From Synchiropus splendidus (Eukaryota; Chordata; Actinopteri; Syngnathiformes; Callionymidae): 64,000 bases of DNA. The position numbers and the translations under genes were made by a program. The notes under the pieces are model-generated. The model worked only from the letters and a program-made list of their open reading frames with translations. It was not told the DNA's origin and searched no databases. The stretch is from contig NW_026527081.1 in assembly GCF_027744825.2 (NCBI RefSeq), forward strand, positions 124,001 to 188,000, written 5' to 3'. Positions 62,041 to 64,000 of the stretch are shown here, piece after piece. The stretch's first letter is position 1. Each line of letters starts with the position of its first letter.

Positions 62041-64000
62041 ACGCCAAACATAAAAGTGTTGATAACTTTCGAAAAACACTTCAGAGAGCTTAGATTTGAT
62101 GTGCACCTACTAGAAAGACCCTTTCTGCTATAGTGGGAGGTTAAAATTTCATGTTCTGAAGCTTCCCTGAAAAGTTATGGCACAATGCGTAAAAACGCTT
62201 TTCAGCCTGAGATAAGGTGGGTTTCGGAACGCCAAACATAAAAGTGTTGATAACTTTGGAAAAACACTTCAGACAGTTTAGATTTGATGTGCAACTACTA
62301 GAAAGACCCTTTCTGCTATAGTGGGAGGTTAAAATTTCATGTTCTGAAGCTTTCCTGAAAAGTTATGGCACAATGCACAAAAACGCTTTTCAGCCTGAGA
62401 TAAGGTGGGTTTCGGAACGCCAAACATAAAAGTGTTGATAACTTTGGAAAAACACTTCAGACAGTTTAGATTTGATGTGCAACTACTAGAAAGACCCTTT
62501 CTGCTATAGTGGGAGGTTAAAATTTCATGTTCTGAAGCTTCCCTGAAAAGTTATGGCACAATGCACAAAAACGCTTTTCAGCCTGAGATAAGGTGGGTTT
62601 CGGAACGCCAAACATAAAAGTGTTGATAACTTTCGAAAAACACTTCAGAGAGCTTAGATTTGATGTGCACCTACTAGAAAGACCCTTTCTGCTATAGTGG
62701 GAGCTTAAAATTTCATGTTCTGAAGCTTCCCTGAAAAGTTATGGCACAATGCGTAAAAACGCTTTTCAGCCTGAGATAAGGTGGGTTTCGGAACGCCAAA
62801 CATAAAAGTGTTGATAACTTTGGAAAAACACTTCAGACAGTTTAGATTTGATGTGCAACTACTAGAAAGACCCTTTCTGCTATAGTGGGAGGTTAAAATT
62901 TCATGTTCTGAAGCTTTCCTGAAAAGTTATGGCACAATGCACAAAAACGCTTTTCAGCCTGAGATAAGGTGGGTTTCGGAACGCCAAACATAAAAGTGTT
63001 GATAACTTTTGAAAAACACTTCAGACAGCTTAGATTTGATGTGCAACTACTAGAAAGACCCTTTCTGCTATAGTGGGAGGTTAAAATGTCATGTTCTGAA
63101 GCTTCCCTGAAAAGTTATGGCACAATGCACAAAAACGCTTTTCAGCCTGAGATAAGGTGGGTTTCGGAACGCCAAACATAAAAGTGTTGATAACTTTGGA
63201 AAAACACTTCAGACAGTTTAGATTTGATGTGCAACTACTAGAAAGACCCTTTCTGCTATAGTGGGAGGTTAAAATTTCATGTTCTGAAGCTTTCCTGAAA
63301 AGTTATGGCACAATGCACAAAAACGCTTTTCAGCCTGAGATAAGGTGGGTTTCGGAACGCCAAACATAAAAGTGTTAATAACTTTGGAAAAACACTTCAG
63401 ACAGTTTAGATTTGATGTGCAACTACTAGAAAGACCCTTTCTGCTATAGTGGGAGGTTAAAATTTCATGTTCTGAAGCTTCCCTGAAAAGTTATGGCACA
63501 ATGCACAAAAACGCTTTTCAGCCTGAGATAAGGTGGGTTTCGGAACGCCAAACATAAAAGTGTTGATAACTTTCGAAAAACACTTCAGAGAGCTTAGATT
63601 TGATGTGCACCTACTAGAAAGACCCTTTCTGCTATAGTGGGAGGTTAAAATTTCATGTTCTGAAGCTTTCCTGAAAAGTTATGGCACAATGCACAAAAAC
63701 GCTTTTCAGCCTGAGATAAGGTGGGTTTCGGAACGCCAAACATAAAAGTGTTGATAACTTTTGAAAAACACTTCAGACAGCTTAGATTTGATGTGCAACT
63801 ACTAGAAAGACCCTTTCTGCTATAGTGGGAGGTTAAAATTTCATGTTCTGAAGCTTCCCTGAAAAGTTATGGCACAATGCACAAAAACGCTTTTCAGCCT
63901 GAGATAAGGTGGGTTTCGGAACGCCAAACATAAAAGTGTTGATAACTTTGGAAAAACACTTCAGACAGTTTAGATTTGATGTGCAACTACTAGAAAGACC
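62041..64000 (+). repeat. Terminal block repeating 54145-56212 (M331-M341)
   Basis: M331-M340 follow the order of M289-M299, with the GGGAGCTT marker at 62605 and G108 at 62981, at an offset of 42 monomers (7,896 bp). The counterpart of M296 (GT beta, 55461) is absent, so the offset drops by one monomer afterwards. The array continues past the window end. Confidence 0.78.
63921..64000 (+). repeat. Partial monomer at the window edge (M341)
   Basis: The first 80 bases of a beta monomer (G30, C46, T49, A66), cut by the window boundary rather than by any sequence change. Confidence 0.95.

Larger units (their letters stand above)
1..64000 (+). repeat. 188-bp satellite DNA array, 340 full monomers
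   Basis: A single 188-bp unit beginning 'acgccaaacataaaag' recurs every 188 bases from base 1 to the window end, always in the same orientation. Phase is kept almost perfectly: only nine small length changes occur and they sum to zero, so M341 starts at 63921 exactly as expected. Copies differ by a few substitutions, mostly at shared class-defining sites. Nearly every copy contains a HindIII site (AAGCTT, in-monomer 119-124). No transposon, gene or unique sequence interrupts the array, and neither edge lies in the window. Because 188 is not a multiple of 3, reading frames rotate from copy to copy and long ORFs cannot persist. By analogy with known satellites this is eukaryotic heterochromatin, possibly centromeric (inference). 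The family itself is not recognised. Confidence 0.98.

Noticed and set aside
1..64000. CRISPR array
   Set aside because: The repeats are directly abutting 188-bp units that are alike over their full length. There are no short identical repeats separated by unique spacers, and no cas genes.
1..64000. Ribosomal DNA, tRNA or histone tandem arrays
   Set aside because: No rRNA-like, tRNA-like or coding stretch occurs in the unit. Frames rotate by 188 bp and every frame meets stops within about one monomer.
1..64000. Specific species or named satellite family
   Set aside because: The HindIII site and length resemble satellites of several fish and plants, but I cannot match the sequence from memory. 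A search of satellite databases with the consensus would be decisive.

Overview
The whole 64-kb window is one uninterrupted tandem satellite-DNA array. A 188-bp, AT-rich monomer (one copy counted by eye: 72 G+C of 188, about 38%) repeats head to tail 340 times, and an 80-base fragment of a 341st copy ends the window. All copies lie in one orientation. I see no gene, RNA gene, transposon, unique-sequence gap or inversion on either strand. Monomer numbers below (M1, M2 ...) count from base 1; in-monomer positions run 1-188 from the 'acgccaaac' start.

Organism: a nucleosome-length satellite in a homogenised array larger than 64 kb with higher-order organisation is typical of (peri)centromeric or other constitutive heterochromatin of a eukaryote. 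I do not recognise the monomer, so I name no species and make no firm claim of centromere identity.

Monomer classes are set by linked sites 21, 30, 46, 49, 66, 125 and 149-150. Alpha has C30, C49, C66, usually G46 (C46 in a sub-class) and often GT149-150. Beta has G30, C46, T49, A66, with a frequent A21 sub-class. Gamma has T30, C46, C49, A66. Further single-base markers let individual monomers be followed and reveal higher-order repeats (HORs).

Layout: 1-1128, tail of a unit; 1129-6580, a 29-monomer HOR; 6581-11092, the same HOR lacking five monomers; 11093-12032, a five-monomer bridge with private mutations; 12033-17108, the second half of that HOR running into a different block; 17109-22372, a 13-monomer block present twice; 22373-40043, two successive 47-monomer units whose equal length arises from different internal indels; 40044-41923, the start of a third; 41924-52827, two tandem 29-monomer units collinear with the first 4.5 kb of the window; 52828-64000, a mosaic with a small dimer expansion at 59.6-60.3 kb and a final block repeating 54.1-56.2 kb.

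Most notable: (1) each monomer has three short perfect inverted repeats, and the central one shares its axis (about position 80) with two 24-bp imperfect arms, so much of the monomer is one interrupted palindrome; (2) a marker monomer found 12 times has two kinds of predecessor and two kinds of successor that are perfectly linked 12/12, showing two paralogous blocks in a longer ancestral cycle; (3) seven of the nine length changes seen in 64 kb fall within 22.53-24.27 kb, which looks like an assembly-quality defect and creates the only sizeable open frame.
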